NCBI GenBank assembly: GCA_964415175.1
Contig: CAYPYG010000020.1
Location: forward strand, 1 to 54,577
Source of the DNA: UBA2231 sp964415175
GTDB lineage: Bacteria; Elusimicrobiota; Elusimicrobia; Elusimicrobiales; UBA9959
Direction of reading: 5' to 3'
DNA: 54,577 bases
The translations under genes and the position numbers were made by a program. Under the pieces are notes generated by a model that saw nothing but the letters and a program-made list of their open reading frames with translations, was not told the DNA's origin and searched no databases. Of the stretch, positions 33,582 to 42,152 are shown piece by piece. The number at the start of each line of letters is the position of its first letter. The first letter of the stretch is position 1.

Positions 33582-35555
33582 ATGAACAAATCACTGAAAA
33601 CGGCGTTCTGCTCGGCGGCGCTCGCTTTTGCGCCGGGCGCCGCCGCGGCCGGGTCCGACCGGCCGGGTCTGGACGAACTGCTCACTTACGACCTGGCCGA
33701 GCTCATGAACGTTGAGGTGGTCTCCGCCTCCAAACGCCCGGAGCCCGCCTCCCGGGCCGCCGCCACGGTGCGCGTCATCACCGCCGCGGAGATACGAGAG
33801 CGCGGCTACCTGACGCTGGAGGAGGCGCTCGCCGGGCTGCCCGGCTTCCAGTTCAGGGACATAGCCGGCTTCAACAGCTACGTCTTCCTGCGCGGCCTGC
33901 CCAGCCAGAACAACCTGATACTGCTGCTGGTGGACGGCGTGCAGATCAACGAGCTCAATTCCGGCGGCTTCTACGGCGGGGCGCAGCACAACCTGGCGAA
34001 CGTGGAGCGCATCGAAGTGGTCTACGGGCCGACCTCCGCCCTCTACGGCACCAACGGCGTCTCGGGCGTGGTGAACATCATAACGCGCGGGCCGGACTCG
34101 CCCCGGCGCGAGGCCAGGGCCCTGGCCGGGAACTTCGGCACCCGCGCCATGGATTTTTCCTATTCCCGGCCGGCGGCCGGCGGCGCCGGGGTGAGCTTCT
34201 CCGGCATGATGAAGCGCAGCGACAAGCACGACCTGGGCGGGGCGCGCGGCGACGGCAACTGGTCCTCCTCCATGGACAATTTTGAGGAGGACTGGGCCTT
34301 CGACGGCCGGCTCTCGCGCGGCCGGCTGGAACTGGGCGCGATCGTGCAGGACAAGCGGGCCTCGCGGACGACCAATACCGTCTCCGAGGGAACGGACCTG
34401 CTGGATTTCGGCACGGCCTGGCATATCAGGTTCGCCAACGCGTGGCTGAAGTTCGCGCACTTCGCGGAGGAGGGCCGCCGCGCCGAGTCGCGGCTTTATT
34501 ACCGGTCCAGCACGGTCATGGACGACACGGTCTCGGAGGTCTACGACCTGACCGCCTCCAGCGGGCAGGTGGGGCAGTACAGGCCGGGCGAGCTCTGGGG
34601 GCTCGAGAGCCGCGCCGACCTGCGCCTCTCCGACCCCCTCGAACTGACGGCGGGCCTGGCGCTGGAGCACGAGCGTCTCGCCAAGGATTTCTCCACCACC
34701 TACAGCGGCAGTCCGCTGGTCCGCCCGGCGGCGCCGGGCACGCCAGACATGACCGGCAGCGACCTGCTGACCGTGTACGCGCAGGCGAACTACGCCCTGA
34801 CGCGCGCTCTTTCGCTGGTAGCGGGCCTGCGCCGCGACGACAGCTGCACCTACGGCGAGGTCTACACCCCGCGCGGCGGCCTGGTCTACTCGCGAGACCC
34901 GCTTTCGCTCAAGGCGCTCTACGGCGAGGCGTTCCGCGCCCCCAAGCCCTGGGACTATTCCTACGGAGCGGGCAATCCCTCGCTGGACCCCGAAAAGCTC
35001 AGGTCCGTGGAACTCGCGGGGACTTACGCCTTCTCCCAGGGCCTTCTGGCCTCGCTTTCGGCCTACCGCAACGAACTGGAAGGGCTGCTGGTCTTCGACG
35101 AAGCGGGGAACCGCTGGATAAATTCGGGCGAGATCTCCGTCCGCGGCCTCGAGGCCAGGCTGGAGTTCTCCCGCGGGCGCCTCAAAGGTTATTTCAACCA
35201 CGCTTTCCAGGATTCCGAGGACGAGGACGGGGGCCACACGGCCGAGATAGGCATGCATAATTCCGGCGCCGGGCTCACCTGGGATATGCCAGGGCCGGCC
35301 AAGGCGGACTTCTCGGCCAGGCGTTACGGGAGCAGGAGGAACCCGGCCGCGATAGCCTCGACGGGGACGGACCCGGCGGGGTCCGCCGTGGTGGCCGACG
35401 CCACGCTGTCCCTGCTGCGGGTCGGCGGGCTGGACCTGCGCTTCATGGCGAAGAATATCTTCAACGAGACCTGGTATCACACTTCCAACCGGCCGCCGGA
35501 CCGTTATGTGCAGCCCGGCAGGCGCTTCTTCGCGGAAGTCCTCGTGCCGTTCTGA
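33582..35555 (+). CDS. TonB-dependent outer-membrane receptor
   Basis: Protein of 657 residues from the ATG at 33582. Signal peptide residues 1-22 (ending GAAAA). The plug domain spans about 38-160 with VSASKRPEPASRAAATVRVIT, LEEALAGLPGFQFRD and LLLVDGVQINE, ending RIEVVYGPTSALYGTNGVSGVVNI. The barrel fills the rest, including EAFRAPKPWDYSY and a final strand ending in Phe (FFAEVLVPF), the outer-membrane assembly signal. The TonB-box is not obvious. Such receptors import siderophores, vitamins or glycans using TonB energy; the substrate cannot be told. It diverges from a kinase/regulator/YfiR-like operon. Confidence 0.93.
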   Translation: MNKSLKTAFCSAALAFAPGAAAAGSDRPGLDELLTYDLAELMNVEVVSASKRPEPASRAAATVRVITAAEIRERGYLTLEEALAGLPGFQFRDIAGFNSYVFLRGLPSQNNLILLLVDGVQINELNSGGFYGGAQHNLANVERIEVVYGPTSALYGTNGVSGVVNIITRGPDSPRREARALAGNFGTRAMDFSYSRPAAGGAGVSFSGMMKRSDKHDLGGARGDGNWSSSMDNFEEDWAFDGRLSRGRLELGAIVQDKRASRTTNTVSEGTDLLDFGTAWHIRFANAWLKFAHFAEEGRRAESRLYYRSSTVMDDTVSEVYDLTASSGQVGQYRPGELWGLESRADLRLSDPLELTAGLALEHERLAKDFSTTYSGSPLVRPAAPGTPDMTGSDLLTVYAQANYALTRALSLVAGLRRDDSCTYGEVYTPRGGLVYSRDPLSLKALYGEAFRAPKPWDYSYGAGNPSLDPEKLRSVELAGTYAFSQGLLASLSAYRNELEGLLVFDEAGNRWINSGEISVRGLEARLEFSRGRLKGYFNHAFQDSEDEDGGHTAEIGMHNSGAGLTWDMPGPAKADFSARRYGSRRNPAAIASTGTDPAGSAVVADATLSLLRVGGLDLRFMAKNIFNETWYHTSNRPPDRYVQPGRRFFAEVLVPF

Positions 35556-35559
35556 GCCT

Positions 35560-35588
35560 TTGTTTTAAGTCCCGGAAACTGGTAAAAT
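35560..35588 (+). promoter_or_regulatory. Promoter of the tRNA-Arg transcript
   Basis: TTGTTT at 35560, 17-base spacer, TAAAAT at 35583. The predicted start near 35595 is 14 bases before the mature tRNA end. Confidence 0.6.
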
Positions 35589-35608
35589 ATTCCCTCGTTC
35601 TTTCAGCC

Positions 35609-35683
35609 GCGCCCGTATCTCAACGGATAGAGTCCCGCCCTGCGAAGGCGGTTATACTGGTTCGATTCCAGTCGGGCGCACCA
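35609..35683 (+). tRNA. tRNA-Arg, anticodon GCG
   Basis: A complete cloverleaf: acceptor GCGCCCG/CGGGCGC, anticodon stem CCGCC/GGCGG with loop CTGCGAA (anticodon GCG, decodes CGC and CGU with wobble), T arm ACTGG/CCAGT with TTCGATT loop, discriminator A, and an encoded CCA. The next gene starts six bases after the CCA. Confidence 0.95.
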
Positions 35684-35689
35684 ATTTTT

Positions 35690-35878
35690 ATGTCAGAACA
35701 GAAAGAAACTCCTAAAACCGAAAGATCCACGGGCCGCTATGTCTACGACAAGAAGCTGGGCAAGGTCGTAAAGGTGTCCGACGACATTCCGGGCCTCAAA
35801 AAAGGCGGCTCGCCCGGCGGCGGGACCTGCCCGATGAACCCGGGCGGCCACACCTGCAACGGCTGCTGCGGCCACTAA
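35690..35878 (+). CDS. Small Cys/Gly-rich protein directly after tRNA-Arg
   Basis: Protein of 62 residues, unrecognised. The N-terminal half is charged, with YVYDKKLGKVVKVSDDIPG, a pattern also present in other small bacterial proteins of unknown function. The C-terminus GGTCPMNPGGHTCNGCCGH has four Cys and two His and could bind a metal ion. The ATG is six bases after the tRNA CCA and has no ribosome site, so after tRNA 3-prime processing the message would be nearly leaderless. A strong terminator follows, supporting one short tRNA-plus-ORF transcription unit. Confidence 0.65.
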   Translation: MSEQKETPKTERSTGRYVYDKKLGKVVKVSDDIPGLKKGGSPGGGTCPMNPGGHTCNGCCGH

Positions 35879-35889
35879 AGAACAACGAA

Positions 35890-35920
35890 CCCCGCGCCGG
35901 AAAGCGCGGGGTCTTCATTT
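35890..35920 (+). terminator. Intrinsic terminator of the tRNA/small-protein unit
   Basis: Eight-pair stem CCCCGCGC/GCGCGGGG with loop CGGAAA followed by TCTTCATTT. Confidence 0.85.
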
Positions 35921-35930
35921 GGGGGACTTC

Positions 35931-37435
35931 ATGCAAAAAAATTCGAAGAACTTCGTAAGCGCTACGAGGAGGTCTCCGCCCTGGGCTCCGCCCGCGCCGT
36001 CCTCGCCTGGGACCAGCGCGTCACCATGCCGCCCGGCGGCGCTCCCGCCAGGGCCCGGTCCATGTCCGCGCTTTCGAAGGTGGTGCACGCCAGGGCCACC
36101 GCCCCGGAGATCGGCCGGCTGATAGACGAGACCTGGGACTGGGCGCAGGCCGAAGGCCCGGACTCGTTCGAGGCCGCCTACCTGCGCGTCCTCAAAAGGG
36201 ACTATGACCGCGCCACAAAACTGCCTTCCGACTTCGTCGGCGAGATGTCCGCCGCCGCCTCGGCCTCGATGGCGGCCTGGGAAGCGGCCAAAAAAGATTC
36301 GGATTTCTCCGCTTTCGCTCCGCACCTGGAGAAGATGGTGGACATAGCCCGCCGCCAGGCCGAGTACCTGGCGCCCGGCAAGCCGCATTACGACACCCTG
36401 CTCGATCTTTACGAGCCGGGCATGCGCCGGGCCGACCTCGACCCGCTGCTCGGCGCCCTGGCAGAGGGCCTCAAGCCGGTCGCTGCGGCCATAGCGGAAA
36501 GGAGCGCGGCCGTCTCCGACGAGCCGCTGCGGGGCGATTTCGACGAGCGGGCGCAGCTGGCCCTGGCCGACGAGATAGTACGGGAACTGGGCTTCGACTT
36601 CTCCAAGGGCCGCCAGGACCGCTCCATGCATCCCTTCACCACCGGTTTCTCCCTCTCCGACGTGCGCATAACCACCTGGACGATGCGAGACTGGCTGCCG
36701 GCCTCCATCTACGCCTCGATACACGAATGCGGCCACGCCCTATATACCATGGGCGCGCCGGCGGAATTCGAGCGCACCCCGCTGGCGGGCGGCGCCGGGC
36801 TGGGAGTGCACGAATCACAGTCGCGCTTCTGGGAGAACATAGTCGGCCGCAGCCGCCCTTTCTGCGAATGGCTGCTGCCCAGGCTGCGGCGCCATTTCCC
36901 GGGCAAGTTCGACCGGACCTCCGCGGAGCGGCTCTATTCCGCGGTCAACAAGTCGGGGCCCTCGCTCATACGCGTGGAGGCCGACGAGGTCACCTACGAC
37001 ATGCACATCGCCCTGCGCTACCGCCTGGAGACCGCGCTGCTCGACGGCGGGCTGAAGGCGAAGGATCTGCCGGAGGCCTGGAACGCCGGGATGAAGGAAT
37101 ACTTCGGCATAGTCCCCTCCGGCGACGCGGAAGGCGCGCTGCAGGACGTGCACTGGTCGCAGGGGACCATAGGCTATTTCCCCACCTACTCGCTGGGGAA
37201 CCTGATGGCGGGACAGCTGGCGGAAAAGATGCGCGCGGAACTGCCGGACATGGACGGCCTGATAGCGCGCGGGGAGTTCCGGCCCGTACTGGCCTGGCTC
37301 CGGGAGCGGATACACCGCCACGGCGCCAGGTATTTCCCGGCGGACCTCATGAAGAAGGCCGTCGGGAAAGGACCGGAGGCCGGGCCCTATATCTCCTATA
37401 TAAAGAAAAAGTACTCCGCCCTCTACGGCTTCTGA
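35931..37435 (+). CDS. M32 (Taq/Pfu-type) metallocarboxypeptidase, frameshifted near the start
   Basis: The conserved M32 protein runs to the stop at 37435, but its frame has no ATG, GTG or TTG before the ATG at 36026, which is too late (it falls inside the conserved WDQ..MPPGG motif). An ideal start exists at 35931 with GGGGGA five bases upstream, followed by C and seven A. If one A is added the frames join, giving MQKKFEELRKRYEEVSALGS and the expected WDQRVTMPPGG. So the gene is either frameshifted, read by slippage on A7, or carries an assembly error. Family features beyond: HECGH zinc motif at about residue 265 and GIHES-like GVHESQSR; about 500 residues in total, as usual for M32. It removes C-terminal amino acids from peptides in the cytoplasm. 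Confidence 0.85.
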
Positions 37436-37464
37436 AGCCGGCCGCGGGCGTCTTTCCCGCCGTA

Positions 37465-39030
37465 TCAGGCCTGTGCCCGGACCGCCGCCGAACGGCGCCT
37501 TCCGCGCCCCCGCGGCGCCGCCGCCGGCAGGGTGAAGCTGAGCCGGCAGCCCGCCGGGCGGCGGTTGGCCGCCCATATGCGCCCGCCATGCGCCTCCACC
37601 GCCAGCCGGCAGAAAGCGAGGCCGAGCCCCTTCCCCTTGCGGGTCCCCGGCTGCGCCGGGTCGGACTGGAAATATTTGTCGAAGACCCTGTCGAGATGTT
37701 CCTTCTTTATGCCGGGACCCAGGTCGGAGACCGAGAAGCGCACTTCGCGGCCGCCGGAGCCGGCCGCGGCCGAGACCGTCACGACCGTGCCCCTGGGCGC
37801 GTAGCGGAGGGCGTTGGCGATCAGGTTCTCTATGACGCGGCGCACCAGCCGCGCGTCGGCCAGGACCCGCGGCAGCGCCGCCGGCGCCTTCACGGCGATG
37901 GTCCTGCCTTCGAGCCCGGCGGCCGGCGCCATCGCGGCCGCGGCCGCCCCGGCCAGGCCGGCGGGGCTTTCCGGCCACGCCCGCGTCCTGAGGGCGCCGG
38001 ACTCCATCCTGTCCATGTCCAGTATGTCGGAGATCATCCTGCGCATCTCGACGGCGGCCTCCCGCACGATGGCCAGGTGCTCCCTGCTCGCGCAGTCCGA
38101 CCGCCCGGCGGGGCATTCGGCCGCCAGCTCGGCCCCGGCCATTATCGAGGTCAACGGGTTATTGAGATCGTGCACCAGCGCGTGCGTGAGGAAACCGCGC
38201 AGTTCCTCCAGGCGGCGCTGCGCCGTTATGTCGCGGAAAGTTATGACCGCCCCTATGCGCCGCCCCTCCCTGATTATCGGCCGCGCGGAGTAGGAGGCGG
38301 GGAACGAGGACCCGTCGCGCCGCCAGAGGACCTCGGTATCCACCCTGGAGACCGAACCGCGCGACAGCGCGGCGCTCATCGGACAATCGCCGACGGGGTA
38401 CGATGAACCGTCCGGCCTGCTGTGATGTATGGCCGGGTGCAGGGGACGTCCTTTCAGTTCGCCCAGCTTCCAGCCGAGCAGTTTCTCCGCCGCGTCGTTC
38501 ATGAAAGTCGCCAGGCCGGCGCTGTCGACGCCGATGATGCCGTCCCCGGACGAGCGCAGGATGAGCGCGGCCTGCGCCGTCATCTCCCGGTCATGGGCGG
38601 CCAGGGCCTCGCGCATGCGCTTTTCCCGCGTTATGTCCCTGGCTATCCCCTCCACGGCCACGACCCGGCCGCGCACCTTGACCGGGATCTCCAGCACCTC
38701 GAGCGTCCTTATCGTGCCGTTCTTGTGCCAGGTCTCCACCTCGTAGGGCGGCTGTCTCACGCCCTTGAGGCTCAGGGCCGTGCGGCGTTTCACTTCGCGG
38801 TTGGACGGATTGGGCGTCAGGTAGCGGGCGTAATTCTTCAGGAACTCGGACCTGGAATAACCGAGGATGTTCCGCACGGACGGACTGACGTAGTGGAACA
38901 CGCCGTCGGGGGCGTGGCAGTAAAAGAAATAATCGCGGCGCAGGCCCTCCACCATCCGCCTGAAGCGGCTTTCTACCGAAAGCGCCGAACAGTCGTCCGC
39001 GTTCCGGTCCCGCGCCGTGTTAGCGCCCAT
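37465..39030 (-). CDS. Cytoplasmic sensor histidine kinase with two PAS domains
   Basis: Protein of 521 residues without membrane segments. PAS 1 at about 20-140 (FHYVSPSVRNILGYSRSEFL; VEGIARDITREKRM), PAS 2 at about 150-275 (DGIIGVDSAGLATFMNDAAEKLLGW; FRDITAQRRLEEL). HisKA carries the phospho-His in HALVHDLNNPLTSIMAG; HATPase_c has NLIANALRYAP, SDLGPGI and GKGLGLAFCRL. PAS 2 contains a CPMSAAL segment (SSYPVGDCPMSAA) often seen in LOV-less PAS sensors of unknown ligand. It lies three bases after the SpmAB stop and is convergent with the M32 gene. No cognate regulator is adjacent. Confidence 0.92.
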   Translation of the reverse strand: MGANTARDRNADDCSALSVESRFRRMVEGLRRDYFFYCHAPDGVFHYVSPSVRNILGYSRSEFLKNYARYLTPNPSNREVKRRTALSLKGVRQPPYEVETWHKNGTIRTLEVLEIPVKVRGRVVAVEGIARDITREKRMREALAAHDREMTAQAALILRSSGDGIIGVDSAGLATFMNDAAEKLLGWKLGELKGRPLHPAIHHSRPDGSSYPVGDCPMSAALSRGSVSRVDTEVLWRRDGSSFPASYSARPIIREGRRIGAVITFRDITAQRRLEELRGFLTHALVHDLNNPLTSIMAGAELAAECPAGRSDCASREHLAIVREAAVEMRRMISDILDMDRMESGALRTRAWPESPAGLAGAAAAAMAPAAGLEGRTIAVKAPAALPRVLADARLVRRVIENLIANALRYAPRGTVVTVSAAAGSGGREVRFSVSDLGPGIKKEHLDRVFDKYFQSDPAQPGTRKGKGLGLAFCRLAVEAHGGRIWAANRRPAGCRLSFTLPAAAPRGRGRRRSAAVRAQA

Positions 39031-39033
39031 AGC

Positions 39034-40317
39034 TCAGCCTCCGAAGAAGATCCTGGCGATAAAGATGCCGGCTATTATGGCCGCCAGCTCCGAGAAGAGT
39101 CCGGCCACCACGGTATAGCGCGTGTTGCGCACGTTGACCGCGCCGTAATAGACGGCGATGGTGTAGAAAGTGGTCTCGGTCGAGCCCTGGAAGGTCGCGG
39201 CCAGCCGCCCCGCGAACGAATCCACCCCGTAGTGGTTGAAGGCCTCGATCATCATGCCGCGGGCGCCGCTGCCGCTGAGGGGCTTCATGAAAGCGGTCGG
39301 CAGGGCGCCGACGAAATCGTTGCCGAAGCCGAACCAGCCCAGCACCGAACCGACGCCGGAGACCAGCATGTCCAGGGCGCCGGAGGCCCTGAAAACGCCC
39401 ACGGCCACCAGCATGGCCACCAGGTACGGGATTATCCTGACCGCCACGTGGAAGCCCTCCTTGGAGCCTTCGATGAACTGCTCGTAGACGTTCACCCTCT
39501 TCCGCCAGGCGAGGAAAAGGAAGGTCACGATGAACAGGAAGAGGATGAAGTTGCCGCCGAACGTCGAGAGCGCGGTTATGCGCCCGGCCGCCAGGTTGCT
39601 CATGGCCCACAGGAGCGCGCCGATGGCCAGCGACAGGCCGCCGACATAGGCGATTATGACCGGCTGCAGAAGATTGATGCGCTGGGCGACGGAAACGAAA
39701 GCGAAGGCGGCCAGCGTGGAGAAGAAGGTCGTCAGCAGTATCGGCAGGAAGATGTCGGCCGGGTTGGCCGCGCCCATGGCGGCCCTGACGGCCATGATGG
39801 AAACGGGGATCAGCGTCAGGCCCGAGGTGTTGAGCGCTATGAACATTATCTGCGGGTCGGAGGCGGAGTCCTTGTCGGGATTGACCGACTGCAGCTCCTC
39901 CATCGCCTTTATGCCCAGAGGCGTCGCCGCGTTGTCGAGGCCCAGCATGTTCGCGCTGATGTTCATCATCATCGAGCCGAAGGCCGGATGGCCGTCGGGC
40001 AGGTCCGGGAAGATCCTGCGGAAGAAGGGACGCACCAGCCGCGTCATAGCCGCGACGGCGCCGCCCTTCTCGCCGACGCGCATGATGCCCAGCCACAGCG
40101 CCATCACGCCGATGAGCGTTACCGCTATCGTCACGCTGGTCTTGGCCATCTCGAAGGTGCTCTCCACCATCCTGACGAAGACGTCGCGGTCGGCGGCGGT
40201 GAAGACCAGGCCGGGCAGCATGTCGAGATGCGCGTGCATGACGTAGCCGGCGAACCTCGCGAGCCCCACGACGAGCGAGACGAAAAAGAAACCTATCCAG
40301 ATGTAGTTGAGCGTCAT
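39034..40317 (-). CDS. SpmA-SpmB fusion (nucleoside-recognition/Gate family membrane protein)
   Basis: Protein of 427 residues with about ten hydrophobic helices. Residues 1-235 match spore maturation protein A (MMMNISANMLGLDNAATPLGIKAM is the hallmark, here shown in parts), residues 245-427 match spore maturation protein B (VAVRIIPYLVAMLVAVGVFR; STETTFYTIAVYYG). The two are separate in Bacillus but fused in many Gram-negative non-sporulating bacteria. Both carry the Gate domain of nucleoside transporters; the substrate is unknown. GGGGAAAA lies before the ATG. It is followed three bases later by a PAS kinase, so the pair may be co-expressed. Confidence 0.9.
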   Translation of the reverse strand: MTLNYIWIGFFFVSLVVGLARFAGYVMHAHLDMLPGLVFTAADRDVFVRMVESTFEMAKTSVTIAVTLIGVMALWLGIMRVGEKGGAVAAMTRLVRPFFRRIFPDLPDGHPAFGSMMMNISANMLGLDNAATPLGIKAMEELQSVNPDKDSASDPQIMFIALNTSGLTLIPVSIMAVRAAMGAANPADIFLPILLTTFFSTLAAFAFVSVAQRINLLQPVIIAYVGGLSLAIGALLWAMSNLAAGRITALSTFGGNFILFLFIVTFLFLAWRKRVNVYEQFIEGSKEGFHVAVRIIPYLVAMLVAVGVFRASGALDMLVSGVGSVLGWFGFGNDFVGALPTAFMKPLSGSGARGMMIEAFNHYGVDSFAGRLAATFQGSTETTFYTIAVYYGAVNVRNTRYTVVAGLFSELAAIIAGIFIARIFFGG

Positions 40318-40450
40318 TTTTCCCCGTCCTCCGCGGCGCCGCCGCTTTCCTCCGCGCCGCCATGAACGCCATTAATTATACTAATAGTTTTCTTTTTGCT
40401 AACATTTCCCCATACGCTTCGGGCGATCTTTCCGAACAAAGGAGATAAAG

Positions 40451-42079
40451 ATGAACACACTCGTCCAGGTCCCCAAACCCCTCAATGAACCCATCATGGG
40501 CTACGCGCCCGGCTCGCCGGAGCGCAAAGAGCTCAAGGCCAAGCTCGCCGAACTCCGCGGCCAGGTCATAGAGATCCCCCTCATCATAGGCGGCAAGGAG
40601 GTCCGCACCGGCCGCACCGTGGACATCACCATCCCCCACGAGAACAAGAAAGTGATCGGCCGCTTCCACAAGGCCGGCCCGAAAGAAGTGCAGCTGGCCG
40701 TGCGCGCCGCCGCGCAGGCCCGACGGACCTGGGCGAAGATGCCCTGGCACGCCCGCGCCGCTATCTTCCTCAAGGCCGGCGAGCTGCTGGCCTCCACCTG
40801 GCGCCAGACCCTTAACGCCGCCACCATGCTGGGCCAGAGCAAGAACCCCTACCAGGCCGAGATAGACTCCGCCTGCGAGCTGGTGGACTTCTACCGCTTC
40901 AACACTTACTTCGCCGAGAAGATCTACTCCGACCAGCCCTTCTCGCCGCGCGGCAACTGGAACTACATGGACTACAGGCCGCTCGAGGGCTTCGTCTTCG
41001 CGGTCACGCCGTTCAACTTCACCTCGATAGCCGGCAACCTGCCCTCCGCCCCGGCCATCATGGGCAATACCGTGCTCTGGAAGCCGGCCTCCACGGCCGT
41101 CTATTCCGCCCACTTCCTGATGAAGCTCTGGCAGGCCGCGGGCCTGCCCGACGGCGTCATCAACATGCTGCCCGGCTCCGGCGGCGAGGTCGGCGACCCG
41201 GTCATCAACAGCGGCGACTTCATGGGACTGCACTTCACCGGCTCCACCGCCGTCTTCCAAGGGATGTGGAAGTCCATCGTCGGCAACTTCGGCAAGTACA
41301 AGAGCTACCCGCGCATAGTCGGCGAGACCGGCGGCAAGGACTTCATCTTCGCCCACCCGTCCTGCGACCAGGAGGCGCTCAAGTGCGCCATCGTGCGCGG
41401 CTCCTACGAGTTCCAGGGCCAGAAATGCTCGGCCGCCAGCCGCGCTTACATCCCCAGGTCGGTCTGGAACAGGATAAAGGACGACCTCGCCGGCCAGATA
41501 GAGGGCCTCAAGATGGGCCCGGCCGAGGACTTCACCAACTTCGTCAACGCCGTCATCGACAAGAACGCCTTCGACAGCATCACGGGCTATATCGACTACG
41601 CCGCCAAGGACCGCGGCGCGCAGATACTGGCCGGCGGCAAGTACGACGGCTCCAGGGGCTGGTTCATCCGCCCGACGCTGATAAAGGCGTCGAAGCCGGA
41701 CTTCAGGACCATGCAGGAGGAGATCTTCGGCCCCGTCATGACGGTCTACGTCTACGACGACAAGAAGTTCGACGAGACCCTGCGGCTCTGCGACAGCACC
41801 TCGCCTTACGCGCTGACCGGCGCGATCTTCGCGCAGGACAGGGCCGCGATACTCAAGGCCTTCGACCGCCTGGAGAACGCCGCCGGCAACTTCTACATCA
41901 ACGACAAACCGACCGGCGCCGTGGTGGGCCAGCAGCCCTTCGGCGGGGCCAGGGCCAGCGGCACCAACGACAAGGCCGGCTCGCTGCTCAACATGATGAG
42001 GTGGACCTCTCCGCGCGCGGTCAAGGAGAACTTCGTGCCGCCCTACGACCACCGCTACCCGTTCATGGCGGAGAAGTAG
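40451..42079 (+). CDS. pruA: L-glutamate gamma-semialdehyde dehydrogenase (1-pyrroline-5-carboxylate dehydrogenase)
   Basis: Protein of 542 residues, the length of the stand-alone P5C dehydrogenase (ALDH4-type). It oxidises glutamate semialdehyde to glutamate with NAD, the second step of proline breakdown. Motifs: VTPFNFTSIAGNLPSAPAIM (cofactor and substrate pocket), WKPAS, FTGSTAVFQ, the catalytic Glu region VGETGGKDF, catalytic Cys in YEFQGQKCSAASR, and the C-terminal EEIFGPVMTVYVY and GQQPFGGARASGTNDKAG. AGGAG precedes the ATG. No proline dehydrogenase is adjacent in the window. A strong terminator follows. Confidence 0.96.
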   Translation: MNTLVQVPKPLNEPIMGYAPGSPERKELKAKLAELRGQVIEIPLIIGGKEVRTGRTVDITIPHENKKVIGRFHKAGPKEVQLAVRAAAQARRTWAKMPWHARAAIFLKAGELLASTWRQTLNAATMLGQSKNPYQAEIDSACELVDFYRFNTYFAEKIYSDQPFSPRGNWNYMDYRPLEGFVFAVTPFNFTSIAGNLPSAPAIMGNTVLWKPASTAVYSAHFLMKLWQAAGLPDGVINMLPGSGGEVGDPVINSGDFMGLHFTGSTAVFQGMWKSIVGNFGKYKSYPRIVGETGGKDFIFAHPSCDQEALKCAIVRGSYEFQGQKCSAASRAYIPRSVWNRIKDDLAGQIEGLKMGPAEDFTNFVNAVIDKNAFDSITGYIDYAAKDRGAQILAGGKYDGSRGWFIRPTLIKASKPDFRTMQEEIFGPVMTVYVYDDKKFDETLRLCDSTSPYALTGAIFAQDRAAILKAFDRLENAAGNFYINDKPTGAVVGQQPFGGARASGTNDKAGSLLNMMRWTSPRAVKENFVPPYDHRYPFMAEK

Positions 42080-42096
42080 AGCTCACGACCGCTGTC

Positions 42097-42136
42097 AAAA
42101 AGACCCGGCGGGGTCCTCCCCCGCCGGGTCTTTTTT
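42097..42136. terminator. Bidirectional intrinsic terminator
   Basis: A 12-pair stem (AGACCCGGCGGG/CCCGCCGGGTCT) with a seven-base loop, flanked by five A on the left and six T on the right, ends both the dehydrogenase gene (plus) and the PorV-like gene (minus). Confidence 0.9.
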
Positions 42137-42152
42137 GCCCGCGCCGCTTATC

